This document shows positions 1 to 9,860 of a stretch of 39,110 nt of DNA, in pieces. The stretch's first letter is position 1; each line of letters starts with the position of its first letter. The stretch covers positions 1-39,110 of the forward strand of contig CATLOZ010000006.1 of NCBI GenBank assembly GCA_950054395.1, in the 5' to 3' direction. Made by a program: the position numbers and the translations under genes. The notes below the pieces were generated by a model. It saw only the letters and a program-made list of their open reading frames with translations. It was not told the DNA's origin and did not search any database. The stretch comes from an uncultured Chloroflexota bacterium. GTDB lineage: Bacteria; Chloroflexota; Dehalococcoidia; Lucifugimonadales; GCA-002694895.

Positions 1-47
1 CATAATCTAATCTCTCTTTTTCACTTTATAAAAAACAATAACACATT

Positions 48-1271
48 TTAATTTTTTTCATCTTTATTAAATTTAATAAAGATGAAAATTGTTGTAATGA
101 ATATAATTGATAATATTATACCCAAATTTAAGAGTCCTATGATTTGAAATACTTTTTTATATGAAAATATATTAATAAGAATTCCAATAACAATTGGACC
201 AAAAACTTTCCCAAAATTTCTCAAAGAACCAATTATTCCCATAACTGTTCCAATATTATTTACATTTGTATGTAATGATACAAGGGCTATAGCGGATGGG
301 AGTACAGTAGCCTCAGAAATTCCAATAAAAATTGCAGGTATAAATAATGTAGAAGTGTTTAGTGAATATGATACAAAAAACATAGCTATACTAAGCAAAA
401 TAAGGCCAAAAATTATATTAGGATAATATCCTAATTTATCCCCGGAAATACCTCCTAACGGTCTTAGCAAGATATGAATAATTTCAGAAGTTGTTAAAAA
501 AGATCCTGCTATTAGAGTATTGTGCCCTGAGGTAACTAAATATAAAGGTATAAAGACTTTCATTGAATAAAATACTGCGTAAAAAGACCATTCTATTAGT
601 CCTACAATCCATATTTGACGTAATTTTGTTAATTGTATAATTTTGTTAATAAATATAGTAATTTCTTTTTTTAAATTTGTATTTTTATTATTATTCGGTA
701 AATTATAAGAACGATCTGTTAAGATTGGAATAAATGCTAAAAAGCTAATTAATCCCGTTATTATAAATAATGTTTTTGGTTGAAAATAAAAAAGTATTAC
801 ACCTCCTGTTATTGGACCTAACAAATAACCAATAGTTCTCGCAGTTCCAAACCATCCAATATAAGAAGCTCTATTATTCACGTATATACTAGTAATTACT
901 GCTAAAGTAATTGGCCCATATATAGCTGTAGATAGTCCATGAAATAATCTTATAATTATTAATTGATAAGGTTCATAAATAATAAGGTATAAAATTGGTG
1001 TTACTGAAAATATAATATTAGCAATTATTAGTAATTGCCTTTTACTGAATTTATCTCCTAGGCCTCCAATAATTGGTTTTAAAAATATTCCTGTTATTGT
1101 TGAAATTGAACTTATAGTTCCTATTAAAGCAGCATTTGCTCCTAATCCTTTTGCAAAAAATGGTAATGCAAACTTTCCAGTCATATAAGCTGATCTATTT
1201 ATTAGTTCAGCTGACCATAAATTTATTAATGTTTTATTATCAGCTTTTAAGTTTTTTTTGAAATTGTACAT
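48..1271 (-). CDS. MFS family transporter
   Basis: 407-aa ORF with about 12 hydrophobic segments; MFS-type motif 'GGLGDKFSKRQLLI' after TM2 and a related 'GGISGDKLG' in the second half. Confidence 0.85.
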   Translation of the reverse strand: MYNFKKNLKADNKTLINLWSAELINRSAYMTGKFALPFFAKGLGANAALIGTISSISTITGIFLKPIIGGLGDKFSKRQLLIIANIIFSVTPILYLIIYEPYQLIIIRLFHGLSTAIYGPITLAVITSIYVNNRASYIGWFGTARTIGYLLGPITGGVILFYFQPKTLFIITGLISFLAFIPILTDRSYNLPNNNKNTNLKKEITIFINKIIQLTKLRQIWIVGLIEWSFYAVFYSMKVFIPLYLVTSGHNTLIAGSFLTTSEIIHILLRPLGGISGDKLGYYPNIIFGLILLSIAMFFVSYSLNTSTLFIPAIFIGISEATVLPSAIALVSLHTNVNNIGTVMGIIGSLRNFGKVFGPIVIGILINIFSYKKVFQIIGLLNLGIILSIIFITTIFIFIKFNKDEKN

Positions 1272-1357
1272 AACTTTTGCTATGAAGTTTATGATATAGG
1301 AAAATGTAATTTTTCATTATTAATACTTTAATTAGCTGTTTATTCGTATTTACAGAC

Positions 1358-1386
1358 TTGACACATTCTACTCTATAAGAGAAAAT
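1358..1386 (+). promoter_or_regulatory. Candidate sigma-70 promoter upstream of SBP gene
   Basis: TTGACA at 1358-1363, 17-nt spacer, GAAAAT at 1381-1386 (4/6 match to TATAAT). Confidence 0.35.
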
Positions 1387-1466
1387 GAATCACCTTCTTT
1401 ATTTATGAAAGGGGGATTTATTAAGGTAATTTTTTAGATAACTTAGTAAAAATGGAGGTGACTAAA

Positions 1467-3266
1467 TTGTATATAATTAAATGGTTACCAGTTTTAGCTG
1501 TCTTTTCGATAATGATGGTTGTTGCTTGTTCTTCGGAAGAAGCTGCAGCACCAGCACCAGCACCAGCTGCTGTTGCTGCTCCAGCTCCAGCTCCCGCAGC
1601 GGCCCCAGCATCGAAAGCACCAGTACAAGCAAGTTCAAGCGGACAAGCTTCAGCACCAGCTGCTGATCCTTCGAAAGCTGTTGCAGGTGGTGGTGGTGAA
1701 AGCGAGCCAAAATTTGGTGGTAAATTACGATATGTAGTTCAGGGCAGTATAAAGTATGTAGATACTATGGCTACCGGTGCTATTGTTACAGGTACTGTTG
1801 GCAGGCATGCTTACGATCAGTTGTTCTGGAGAGATAAAGATTATAATATCTATGGCCAGATGGTAAGTGATTGGAACATGACTCCCGATGGTCTGACTTA
1901 TACTATGACACTTCGTGATGGTCAAACATTCCATAATGGGGATGCTTTGACAGCAGAAGATGTTATGGAGTCTCACAGTCGTTTTGCAAGAGTTGATCCT
2001 TTGGGTCGACAATTGTTAGCGATTTCACCTGGTAATGAAGGTAAAGCTTCTAAGGATTCAAGTTTAAGTCAAACTGCTAGTGGTAATACTATTACTATGA
2101 AGTTTTCTAAACCTACTAGTATGGTTTTAGAATTCTTAGCTCAGCTTGATCCTAGACAGCCTTCTATTATGCATAAGGATATTTGGTCCATAAAAGTTGG
2201 CGCACCTGTAAAAGACGTTATAGGTACAGGAGCTTATAAAATGGATCTATGGATTCAAGGTGAAAAATTAGAATTTTCCAAATTTGATGGATACGTGCCT
2301 AATAAAGGTGAAGAATGGGATTTCACTAAAGGTGAAATTACTCAGTATTTAGATGGTTTCGTAGCATTAGATATTCCGGATCATTCAACAAGAATTGCTG
2401 CTTTACAGACAAATGAAGTAGATGTTCTTGATGACTTTTCTATTGACTTGGCTTCAAACTTAGATGGAGTTGATGGTGTGATATGGGGATCAATTAGAGA
2501 TGGTAACATGGGAGTATTTGCGTTCAATATGAACCATGGTCCATTTGATATGTCCCCAGCTGGTAGGTTAGCTAGAAGAGCTATTGCTGCTGCTGCACCA
2601 AATGCTAAAGTTATGATGGCTGCTGTCGGTGGAGATGATAAATGGACAGAATGTTACATGGCTATTCACTGTGGAACTCCCTGGAGATCTTCTATTACAG
2701 ATATAATACAAAAAGAAGGTCTTAAAACTAAGGGTGGAAACATGAAATTAGGAAAAGAAATATTGGCTAAAGCAGAAGTATTACAGCCTGGTATTTCTGA
2801 AATGGAACTTAGAATAATAGCTGCTAACGATATGCCATTTATGCCTGAGGCAGGATTGGTTATGTGGGAAGCTTTGAGAAACTTAGGTTTCGTGAATACT
2901 GAATTAGTATCATTGGACTGGGGTAGCAGGGTTGCTATAACTGGTGGTGAAGGACCTTGGGAAGCAGCGACTTCCTGGTCAAACTTTGCTAACGGTCTTA
3001 ACCCATTAGCTCCTCATATGTTCGCTGGAAAATCATCTAGTGGATATTTGGATCCAAGAATTGATGCGGTTAGAGATCAATTCTTAGTCGAAACAGATCC
3101 TAAGAAAGCACAGGCTCAGTTTGATGAGATGAATAGATTATTTTATGATAATCCTCCATCTCTTAACTTCTTTCAATTCCAGCCACCACGAGCTATTAGG
3201 GACAACGTTAAAGGCTATTGCTTAAATTGTTTGTTCCCAATACTTCATAATGTTTGGTTGGACTAA
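1467..3266 (+). CDS. Peptide/oligopeptide (SBP family 5) ABC transporter substrate-binding lipoprotein
   Basis: ORF track starts at 1452, but GGAGGTGA (1454-1461) is an ideal Shine-Dalgarno 5 nt before TTG 1467; signal peptide MYIIKWLPVLAVFSIMMVVAC with lipobox; Ala/Pro linker; SBP_bac_5-like body ('GMTPDGLTYTMTLRDGQTFHNGDALTAEDV'-type segment). Confidence 0.9.
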   Translation: MYIIKWLPVLAVFSIMMVVACSSEEAAAPAPAPAAVAAPAPAPAAAPASKAPVQASSSGQASAPAADPSKAVAGGGGESEPKFGGKLRYVVQGSIKYVDTMATGAIVTGTVGRHAYDQLFWRDKDYNIYGQMVSDWNMTPDGLTYTMTLRDGQTFHNGDALTAEDVMESHSRFARVDPLGRQLLAISPGNEGKASKDSSLSQTASGNTITMKFSKPTSMVLEFLAQLDPRQPSIMHKDIWSIKVGAPVKDVIGTGAYKMDLWIQGEKLEFSKFDGYVPNKGEEWDFTKGEITQYLDGFVALDIPDHSTRIAALQTNEVDVLDDFSIDLASNLDGVDGVIWGSIRDGNMGVFAFNMNHGPFDMSPAGRLARRAIAAAAPNAKVMMAAVGGDDKWTECYMAIHCGTPWRSSITDIIQKEGLKTKGGNMKLGKEILAKAEVLQPGISEMELRIIAANDMPFMPEAGLVMWEALRNLGFVNTELVSLDWGSRVAITGGEGPWEAATSWSNFANGLNPLAPHMFAGKSSSGYLDPRIDAVRDQFLVETDPKKAQAQFDEMNRLFYDNPPSLNFFQFQPPRAIRDNVKGYCLNCLFPILHNVWLD

Positions 3267-3304
3267 TTAGAAAAGATACTTATCTTATGTAATTAGGTTT
3301 ATAC

Positions 3305-3338
3305 AAAGAGGAACCAGGCCTTGGCTTGGTTCCTCTTT
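3305..3338 (+). terminator. Strong GC-containing hairpin between SBP and permease genes (attenuator/mRNA stabiliser candidate)
   Basis: AAAGAGGAACCA GGCCTTGGCT TGGTTCCTCTTT: 12-bp perfect inverted repeat extendable through a G/T pair and GCC/GGC; no long U tract after it. Confidence 0.7.
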
Positions 3339-3433
3339 GAAGCTACACTTACATTGATTTAATTATTCATAATTAAATCATGTTAGTTTTATTTATCAAT
3401 TTCCATCTTTAAATACAACAGAGGTATAAAAAT

Positions 3434-4393
3434 ATGGGTAAATATATAGCAAGAAGAACTCTGTTGGTCATCCCTGTTTTATTTATTGTTTCAATTATCA
3501 CGTTTTCTATTATGCAACTTGCTCCCGGTGATCCTGCTGCCATTGTATTAGGTGGGGATTATATTATGTATGCAACTGCTGAAGAGATAGAAGAAATAAG
3601 AGAAAATATGGGAATTAATAGACCACCTATAGAACAATATTTGAGTTGGCTAGGTGGTTTTTTTGTAGGAGAACTAGGCAAATCTTTATTTACAACTGAA
3701 TCAGTTTCATTACTTGTAAGTCAAAAAATTGAAGCAACTATTTCCACAGTTCTTTCAGGTATTACTATAGCTGTAGTTTTAGGCGTACCAATGGGAATAC
3801 TTGCAGGATGGAAAATGAATACATGGATTGATAGATCCGTTATGGTTTTTGCTGTACTTGGATTCGCCATTCCAGGGTTTTGGCTTGCATTTAATTTAAT
3901 TTTTGTATTTTCATTAAAATTAGGATGGTTTCCTGTTTTTGGATTTCGAAGCTTGATGACAGATGGGCCTATAGAATTTTTAAGATATATTACTCTCCCA
4001 GGTATAACTCTAGGAGTTGCTTTTATGGCTTTAATCGCTAGAATGACTAGATCTAGTTTAGTTGAAGTATTAAGTGAAGATTATATTAGGACCGCAAGAG
4101 CCAAAGGATTGAGTGAAAGAATAGTTCTTATAAGACATGCTTTAAGAGCTGCCTCAATGCCTGTGGTTACAGTTATAGGATTGGTTTTTGCTGCTGCTGT
4201 TACTGGGACAGTTATTACAGAGACAGTTTTTGCTATACCAGGGATGGGTAGAATGTTTGTTAAAGCAGTAGGAGATAGAGATTTCCCTGTTATTCAGGGG
4301 CTTATGATGATATTTGCTACATCTTACGTTTTTGTTAATTTATTAGTTGATATTTTGTATGCATATTTAGATCCTAGGGTGAGGTATTCATGA
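3434..4393 (+). CDS. ABC transporter permease, DppB/OppB family
   Basis: 319 aa; 'IARRTLLVIPVLFIVSIITFSIMQLAPGDPA' N-terminus and 'EDYIRTARAKGLSERIVLIRHALRAA' EAA-type loop. Confidence 0.93.
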   Translation: MGKYIARRTLLVIPVLFIVSIITFSIMQLAPGDPAAIVLGGDYIMYATAEEIEEIRENMGINRPPIEQYLSWLGGFFVGELGKSLFTTESVSLLVSQKIEATISTVLSGITIAVVLGVPMGILAGWKMNTWIDRSVMVFAVLGFAIPGFWLAFNLIFVFSLKLGWFPVFGFRSLMTDGPIEFLRYITLPGITLGVAFMALIARMTRSSLVEVLSEDYIRTARAKGLSERIVLIRHALRAASMPVVTVIGLVFAAAVTGTVITETVFAIPGMGRMFVKAVGDRDFPVIQGLMMIFATSYVFVNLLVDILYAYLDPRVRYS

Positions 4394-5292
4394 CTACTAG
4401 CAATAGAGGGTTTAATCCAAATGAAGTAAGACAGGCTAAAGGTGTAGGTTCTAGGATTTATATTCAATTTATGCGTATGTTAAAAAAGAACCCTAATATG
4501 ATAATTGGATTAGTTATATTAATATTATTTACTACATTGACTATATTTGCTGAATTCTTAGTGAAATATGATCCTACAGCTATTGAACCTATTGATAGAT
4601 TTATGCCACCAGGTGCTAAACATTGGTTTGGATCAGATGTAGTAGGAAGAGATGTGTATGCCAGAGTCATTTACGGAGGAAGAGTATCCTTGTTAGTTGG
4701 TTTTATGGTTGCTACTTTTGTTACAGTAGCGGGATTATTTATTGGTTTAGTTTCAGGATATACTCCTAAATTAGACATAGTAATTCAAAGAATAATGGAT
4801 GCGATTATGTCATTTCCAACATTATTATTAGCGTTAGCTCTTATAGCTATGTTAGGTGGCAGCGTTTGGAATGTAATTGCTGTGATAACAATAGTTGATA
4901 CACCAAGAATGGTTAGAATAGTAAGATCAGCTGTATTATCTGTAAGAGAGCAACAATATATTGATGCAGCAAGGGGAATTGGAGCTCCTGTATCAAGGAT
5001 ATTATTTAATCATATAGCTCCTAATACAATGGCTCCTGTTATTGTTCAGGCAACATATTTCTTTGCAGCGGCTATATTAACAGAAGCTTCTTTGAGCTTT
5101 CTTGGATTAGGCATACCTCCTGAAGATCCAAGTTGGGGTAATATTCTATCTTTAGGTAGAAAATATTTGCAACAGGCATTTTGGATAGCATTTTTCCCGG
5201 GATTAGTTCTAACTATTAACGTGTTAGCTATGAATTTGGTTGGTGATGGCTTAAGAGATGCGTTAGATCCTAAACTTTCAAGAAGCGTGTAA
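4390..5292 (+). CDS. ABC transporter permease, DppC/OppC family
   Basis: 300 aa; 'HWFGSDVVGRDVYARVIYGGRVSLLVG' and 'QQYIDAARGIGAPVSRILFNHIAPN'; 4-nt ATGA overlap with upstream permease. Confidence 0.93.
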   Translation: MTTSNRGFNPNEVRQAKGVGSRIYIQFMRMLKKNPNMIIGLVILILFTTLTIFAEFLVKYDPTAIEPIDRFMPPGAKHWFGSDVVGRDVYARVIYGGRVSLLVGFMVATFVTVAGLFIGLVSGYTPKLDIVIQRIMDAIMSFPTLLLALALIAMLGGSVWNVIAVITIVDTPRMVRIVRSAVLSVREQQYIDAARGIGAPVSRILFNHIAPNTMAPVIVQATYFFAAAILTEASLSFLGLGIPPEDPSWGNILSLGRKYLQQAFWIAFFPGLVLTINVLAMNLVGDGLRDALDPKLSRSV

Positions 5293-5304
5293 AATCTAAA
5301 TCTA

Positions 5305-5778
5305 ATGATATATTTTATGTCGAATTTTGGAACGATTGCAAGAATATTAAGTGGTATTGGCCTTTCAGTGTTTTTTGGTATATTTGCTTTTTTTACAGTG
5401 CAATCTATTTTTGTATTAACTGGGGGATCATGGGGCTACTGGCCTAAGCCAATAGTTATTTTTGCATGGTTTTATTTTCCAGGATTAATTGCTTCGATTG
5501 GATCTTTTTTACCTACATGGATATATAGTGAGTATCCAAATAGGTATAAGGCTTTAGCAATTTTAATAGTAATTATACTCGTGATTTTTGTAAGTTATTT
5601 TACATTTAATTATACTCTTAATACATATAAAGATTTGGACTATTGGTTACGGTATGGGATGATTAAGGATATGGCAAATACTATTGTATGGATGGCTATA
5701 ATTTCTTCTAATATTGTTTCGCTTTTTTTGTTAGGAGTAATATTTTTATATCAAAATAATTTTAAAAAAAGTTATTAA
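5305..5778 (+). CDS. Hypothetical membrane protein (about 4 TM)
   Basis: 157-aa ORF, strongly hydrophobic segments, 12 nt after the DppC-like permease; no family recognised. Confidence 0.6.
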   Translation: MIYFMSNFGTIARILSGIGLSVFFGIFAFFTVQSIFVLTGGSWGYWPKPIVIFAWFYFPGLIASIGSFLPTWIYSEYPNRYKALAILIVIILVIFVSYFTFNYTLNTYKDLDYWLRYGMIKDMANTIVWMAIISSNIVSLFLLGVIFLYQNNFKKSY

Positions 5779-5788
5779 TTTTTCTTAT

Positions 5789-6730
5789 TTAATATTTTTT
5801 ATATTCATTTGTGTTTACTTTGTCATAAGCATATGAATGTCCTTTTTCTTTAAACAATTCTATTTGTTTTTGTCTTTCTCTTGATTTATGCTTTTGATCT
5901 TTTGATCTTTTATTAAAGCAATTGGGGCATGATACTCCTATTTCATATTTTTCAGATTTTTTATCATCGTTTGAGATAGGATTTTTGCACCCTTTGCATA
6001 ATTCATATGAACCTGTAGATAAATCGTGCTTTACAGATACTCTGTTATCAAAAACAAAACATTCATCCTCCCATAGAGTATTTTTCTGATCAACTTCTTC
6101 AAGGTATTTCAAAATACCTCCTTCTAATTGATAAATATTTTTAAAACCTTCTTGCAACATATATGCTGATGCCTTTTCACATCTAATACCTCCAGTACAA
6201 TACATCGCAATATTTTGGTCTTTATTTTTAGATAATTCTGATTTTATAAAACCATCAAATTCAATAAAATTTTTTGTCCTTGGATCTGTTGAATTTGTGA
6301 ATCTACCAATTTTCGTCTCATATTTATTTCTTACGTCAATTATTAAAACTGAATCATTTTTAATAAAATTGTTCCAATTTTTAGGTTTTATGAATTCACC
6401 AGTTTTACTAGGATTTTTTACTTTATTTGCAAATGGGATGATTTCTTCTTTTAATTTAATTTTTAATTTGTAAAATGGCATTATTTTGGTATAAGAATAT
6501 TTCATTTCAGTATTATTGAAATTAAATTTATTTAATAATACTGAAAATTCGTTAATGGAATCATTTAATCCTGCAACGGTTCCATTTATTCCTTCAGGGG
6601 AAAGAATTACAGTGCCTTTAATATTTTTTTCATTACAAAAATTATTAAATTGTTTTTTATATTTTGTGAATTTAGATTTAATTCTTCTAAATTCATGAAA
6701 TGCAATAACAGTAAAATGATCTGAATTCAT
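5789..6730 (-). CDS. trhO: tRNA uridine(34) hydroxylase / rhodanese-domain UPF0176 family
   Basis: 313 aa; N-terminal domain 'GTVILSPEGINGTVAG', rhodanese active-site loop 'MYCTGGIRCEKASAYM', C-terminal Cys-rich 'CKGCKNPI...SCPNCF'. Confidence 0.92.
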   Translation of the reverse strand: MNSDHFTVIAFHEFRRIKSKFTKYKKQFNNFCNEKNIKGTVILSPEGINGTVAGLNDSINEFSVLLNKFNFNNTEMKYSYTKIMPFYKLKIKLKEEIIPFANKVKNPSKTGEFIKPKNWNNFIKNDSVLIIDVRNKYETKIGRFTNSTDPRTKNFIEFDGFIKSELSKNKDQNIAMYCTGGIRCEKASAYMLQEGFKNIYQLEGGILKYLEEVDQKNTLWEDECFVFDNRVSVKHDLSTGSYELCKGCKNPISNDDKKSEKYEIGVSCPNCFNKRSKDQKHKSRERQKQIELFKEKGHSYAYDKVNTNEYKKY

Positions 6731-6736
6731 ATTTGT

Positions 6737-7963
6737 TTATATTAGTTCTTTACCATCTTCTTTAACAATATTCCCTCGTAGCATTACTGTACTTATATTA
6801 TGTAGTGCTTTAATATCGTCATTTGGATTACCATCAACAATTATAATATCAGCTGATTTTCCTTTATCTATGGTACCTGTTTCGTTATCTACATCTAAGC
6901 ATTCAGCCGAGGTTTTAGTACAAGCAACAATTGCTTCCATGTTACCCATACCAATTACATCTACCATTCTTTCAGGAGTGTAAGCTATGTCTCCGAATCT
7001 AACATATAACATCCCACTATCAATCCCTGAAACAAATTTTACACCACGTTTCCTCATATCTTGCAATATGCTAGCTCTTTCACCAGGATCTCTAAACATT
7101 CGTGCTTGTTCTTCATTAAAGTCAGGATCTCTAAATGTTCTCATATATCCGGTTGCTACTGTAGCATCCACATAAATTCCTTTTTCTACAATTTGATCAG
7201 CTACATTTTCTTTATAATCAAACATTTTATCTGGGTCTTCAGCGAGCCAAGTACAGTGAATTATATTATGCATTCCTGCTTTGACACAGTTTTCAACACC
7301 TATTGTTCCATGTGCATGTGAACATACTCTTCCTCCAAGTCTAATTGCATCATCAACAACAGCTTTTAATGTTTCTGCAGGGAATTGAGCAGCTCTCATG
7401 TTAGATCGAGGGGTAAAACCACCTCCGGTAGACATGATTTTTATCCATTCTGCTCCAAGTTTTATATTTGCCCTCGCTGCAGTTACTGCTTCATCTAATG
7501 TATCAGCTTCAGTTCCAAAATAATTGCAATGCCCGGCTGTGGTTGTAATTACTTGTCCGGCTAACAGAATTCTTGGTCCAGGTATAATCCCTGCATTTAC
7601 TGCATCTCTAATTGGAAAAGCAATATGATTCTTACTTCCAATGTCTCTCATTGTAGTAACACCACTCATTAGGGTTTTTCTAACAGCATCAGTAGCTCTT
7701 ATAGCTAAAACTGTATCGGAGTCATTTAATGCAGCTTCGTAATTTCCAGGTTCAGGGCTTACATGCATATGTGTATGAACTTCAATTAAGCCAGGCATTA
7801 TTGTTGCGTTAGGATAGTCAAGTATTTCATATCCTTCTTTGGGTAAATTATTAGCATCTGTTATATCTTTTATTTTTCCATTTTCTATTATGACAGCAGA
7901 ATTTTCTTTTGGCTTATTGCCATTTCCATCTATTAGATATTTGCCTTTAATAATCTTATTCAT
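6737..7963 (-). CDS. Amidohydrolase family protein (imidazolonepropionase/prolidase-like)
   Basis: 408 aa; 'GLIEVHTHMHV' metal motif, 'CSHAHGTIGVENCVKAGMHNIIHC', 'SGIDSG'. Confidence 0.88.
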   Translation of the reverse strand: MNKIIKGKYLIDGNGNKPKENSAVIIENGKIKDITDANNLPKEGYEILDYPNATIMPGLIEVHTHMHVSPEPGNYEAALNDSDTVLAIRATDAVRKTLMSGVTTMRDIGSKNHIAFPIRDAVNAGIIPGPRILLAGQVITTTAGHCNYFGTEADTLDEAVTAARANIKLGAEWIKIMSTGGGFTPRSNMRAAQFPAETLKAVVDDAIRLGGRVCSHAHGTIGVENCVKAGMHNIIHCTWLAEDPDKMFDYKENVADQIVEKGIYVDATVATGYMRTFRDPDFNEEQARMFRDPGERASILQDMRKRGVKFVSGIDSGMLYVRFGDIAYTPERMVDVIGMGNMEAIVACTKTSAECLDVDNETGTIDKGKSADIIIVDGNPNDDIKALHNISTVMLRGNIVKEDGKELI

Positions 7964-8057
7964 AATACCTCCTGTAATATTACAGAGATTATAACATTAA
8001 TTCTTTGTAGTAAGTAAATTTATTTTATCCTTATTTTTAAGATAGATTTATAAATTT

Positions 8058-8918
8058 TTGCAATTTATAATAATTCAGCAGTTATATTCTATTCATGGGA
8101 TTTTCTTGAATATAAATGAAATAAATGAGCTTGCGAAAAACATTCGAATTGACATATTAACTATGACTAGTAATGCAAATAGTGGTCATCCAGGAGGATC
8201 TTTATCTTCTGCTGATATATTAGCTGTGTTGTATGGGAATATATTGAAATATGATTCCAAAAATCCTAAATGGGAGGATAGAGATCGTTTTATACTAAGT
8301 AAGGCTCATGCATGCCCAGTTTTATATGCAGCTTTAGCTGAAAATGGATATTTTGACACATCAGAATTGCTAACTTTCAGAAAATTAAATTCTCGTTTGC
8401 AAGGACATTCACATATTAAAACACCCGGTGTTGAAATGTCGGGCGGCTCATTAGGTCAGGGATTATCTTTTGGTGTTGGTGTTGCTTTATCTGCAAGATT
8501 AGATGAAAAAAATTATAAAACTTATGTATTGTTAGGTGATGGCGAATTAAATGAAGGCCAAAATTGGGAAGCAATTATGACTGCTAAAAAATATGAATTA
8601 GGGAATTTGGTTGCAATTGTTGATAAAAATGGCATACAAAATGATAGATTTACTCATGAGGTAATGGATTTGAATCCATTACCAGAAAAATGGAAATCAT
8701 TTGGATGGGAATGTTTTGAGGTTGACGGTCATGATACAGAATCACTTATTCAGGTATTTCAATCTGTAAATTTTGAAAATCCCATACCAAAAGTAATTAT
8801 AGCTGATACTATTAAAGGTAAAGGGGTAAGTTTTATGGAAAACAATCCGGATTTTCATGGAAAGGCAGCAAATCCTGAGCAGTTAAAACAAGCAATTGCT
8901 GAAATTAATAATCAATAA
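8058..8918 (+). CDS. Transketolase, N-terminal (TPP-binding) subunit
   Basis: 286 aa; 'SNANSGHPGGSLSSADILAVLY', 'GDGELNEGQNWEAIM'; true start is probably downstream (near 8106) of the track start. Confidence 0.92.
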   Translation: MQFIIIQQLYSIHGIFLNINEINELAKNIRIDILTMTSNANSGHPGGSLSSADILAVLYGNILKYDSKNPKWEDRDRFILSKAHACPVLYAALAENGYFDTSELLTFRKLNSRLQGHSHIKTPGVEMSGGSLGQGLSFGVGVALSARLDEKNYKTYVLLGDGELNEGQNWEAIMTAKKYELGNLVAIVDKNGIQNDRFTHEVMDLNPLPEKWKSFGWECFEVDGHDTESLIQVFQSVNFENPIPKVIIADTIKGKGVSFMENNPDFHGKAANPEQLKQAIAEINNQ

Positions 8919-8930
8919 ATGGTATAAAAA

Positions 8931-9860
8931 ATGGATACTGCTTCAACGCGTGAATATGCTGGAAAAAAAATATTAGAATTAGGTGCTACTAATCCTGATT
9001 TATGTGTTGTTGGTGCTGATTTAAATAAATCGACATTTACAAATTTGTTTGCAGAAAAATATCCTGATAGATTTTTTGATGTAGGAATTGCTGAACAAAA
9101 TATGGTTAATATTGCTGCAGGATTAGCAGCTTCTGGTAAAATTCCTATTGTAAGTACGTTTGCTGTTTTTGGATCTACTAGACCTATGGATCAGCTAAGG
9201 GTTGGTGTAGCTCAATCGAATTTGAATGTAAAAGTTATATTGACTCATGCAGGCCTTATTACAGGAGAGGATGGTATTTCTGCTCAAAGTTTAGAAGATA
9301 TTTCTTTATTTTTATCTCTTCATTCTTTTTCTGTTTTAGTTCCTTCAGATGCTTATGAAGCACAAGCTGCAGTTGAACTTGCTGTTAATACACCTGGCCC
9401 TTTTTATATCAGACTTTCACGTCCTGAAACACCTGTTTTGAATCATGAAAATATTCAACTACAACAGGGTGGTTCTAATGTTATGGTAAACGGATCAAAT
9501 ATTTCAATATTTGCATGTGGATATATGGTTTATCATGCAATAGAGGCAGCTAAAATATTAAAAGAACAACATGGTATTAGTGCCAGAGTCGTTAATATAT
9601 ATTCTTTAAACCCAATAGATAAATCAATTATAATTAAGTGTGCCAAGGAATCTCAATTTATCTTAACTGCAGAAGAACATTTTAAGTATGGGGGGTTACA
9701 TAGTTTGATATCCCAAATTGTTGCACAAAATAATCCTGTTAAGGTATTGAGTGTTTCAATGAATACTTATGCTGAGTCAGGTACTTCAGATGAACTTATT
9801 AATAAATATGGATTAAATTTCAATAGTATTGTAGAAAAAGTGTTGGCTAATTTAAGTTGA
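8931..9860 (+). CDS. Transketolase, C-terminal (pyrimidine-binding) subunit
   Basis: 309 aa; 'VVGADLNKSTFTNLFAEKYPDRFFDVGIAEQNMVNIAAGLAASGKIP' typical of transketolase/DXPS C-terminal half. Confidence 0.92.
   Translation: MDTASTREYAGKKILELGATNPDLCVVGADLNKSTFTNLFAEKYPDRFFDVGIAEQNMVNIAAGLAASGKIPIVSTFAVFGSTRPMDQLRVGVAQSNLNVKVILTHAGLITGEDGISAQSLEDISLFLSLHSFSVLVPSDAYEAQAAVELAVNTPGPFYIRLSRPETPVLNHENIQLQQGGSNVMVNGSNISIFACGYMVYHAIEAAKILKEQHGISARVVNIYSLNPIDKSIIIKCAKESQFILTAEEHFKYGGLHSLISQIVAQNNPVKVLSVSMNTYAESGTSDELINKYGLNFNSIVEKVLANLS

Noticed and set aside
1477-2012. Overlapping ORFs of 60-95 aa on both strands inside the SBP gene
   Set aside because: Low-complexity frames created by the GC-rich Ala/Pro linker and antisense to a well-supported CDS; no SD or family signature
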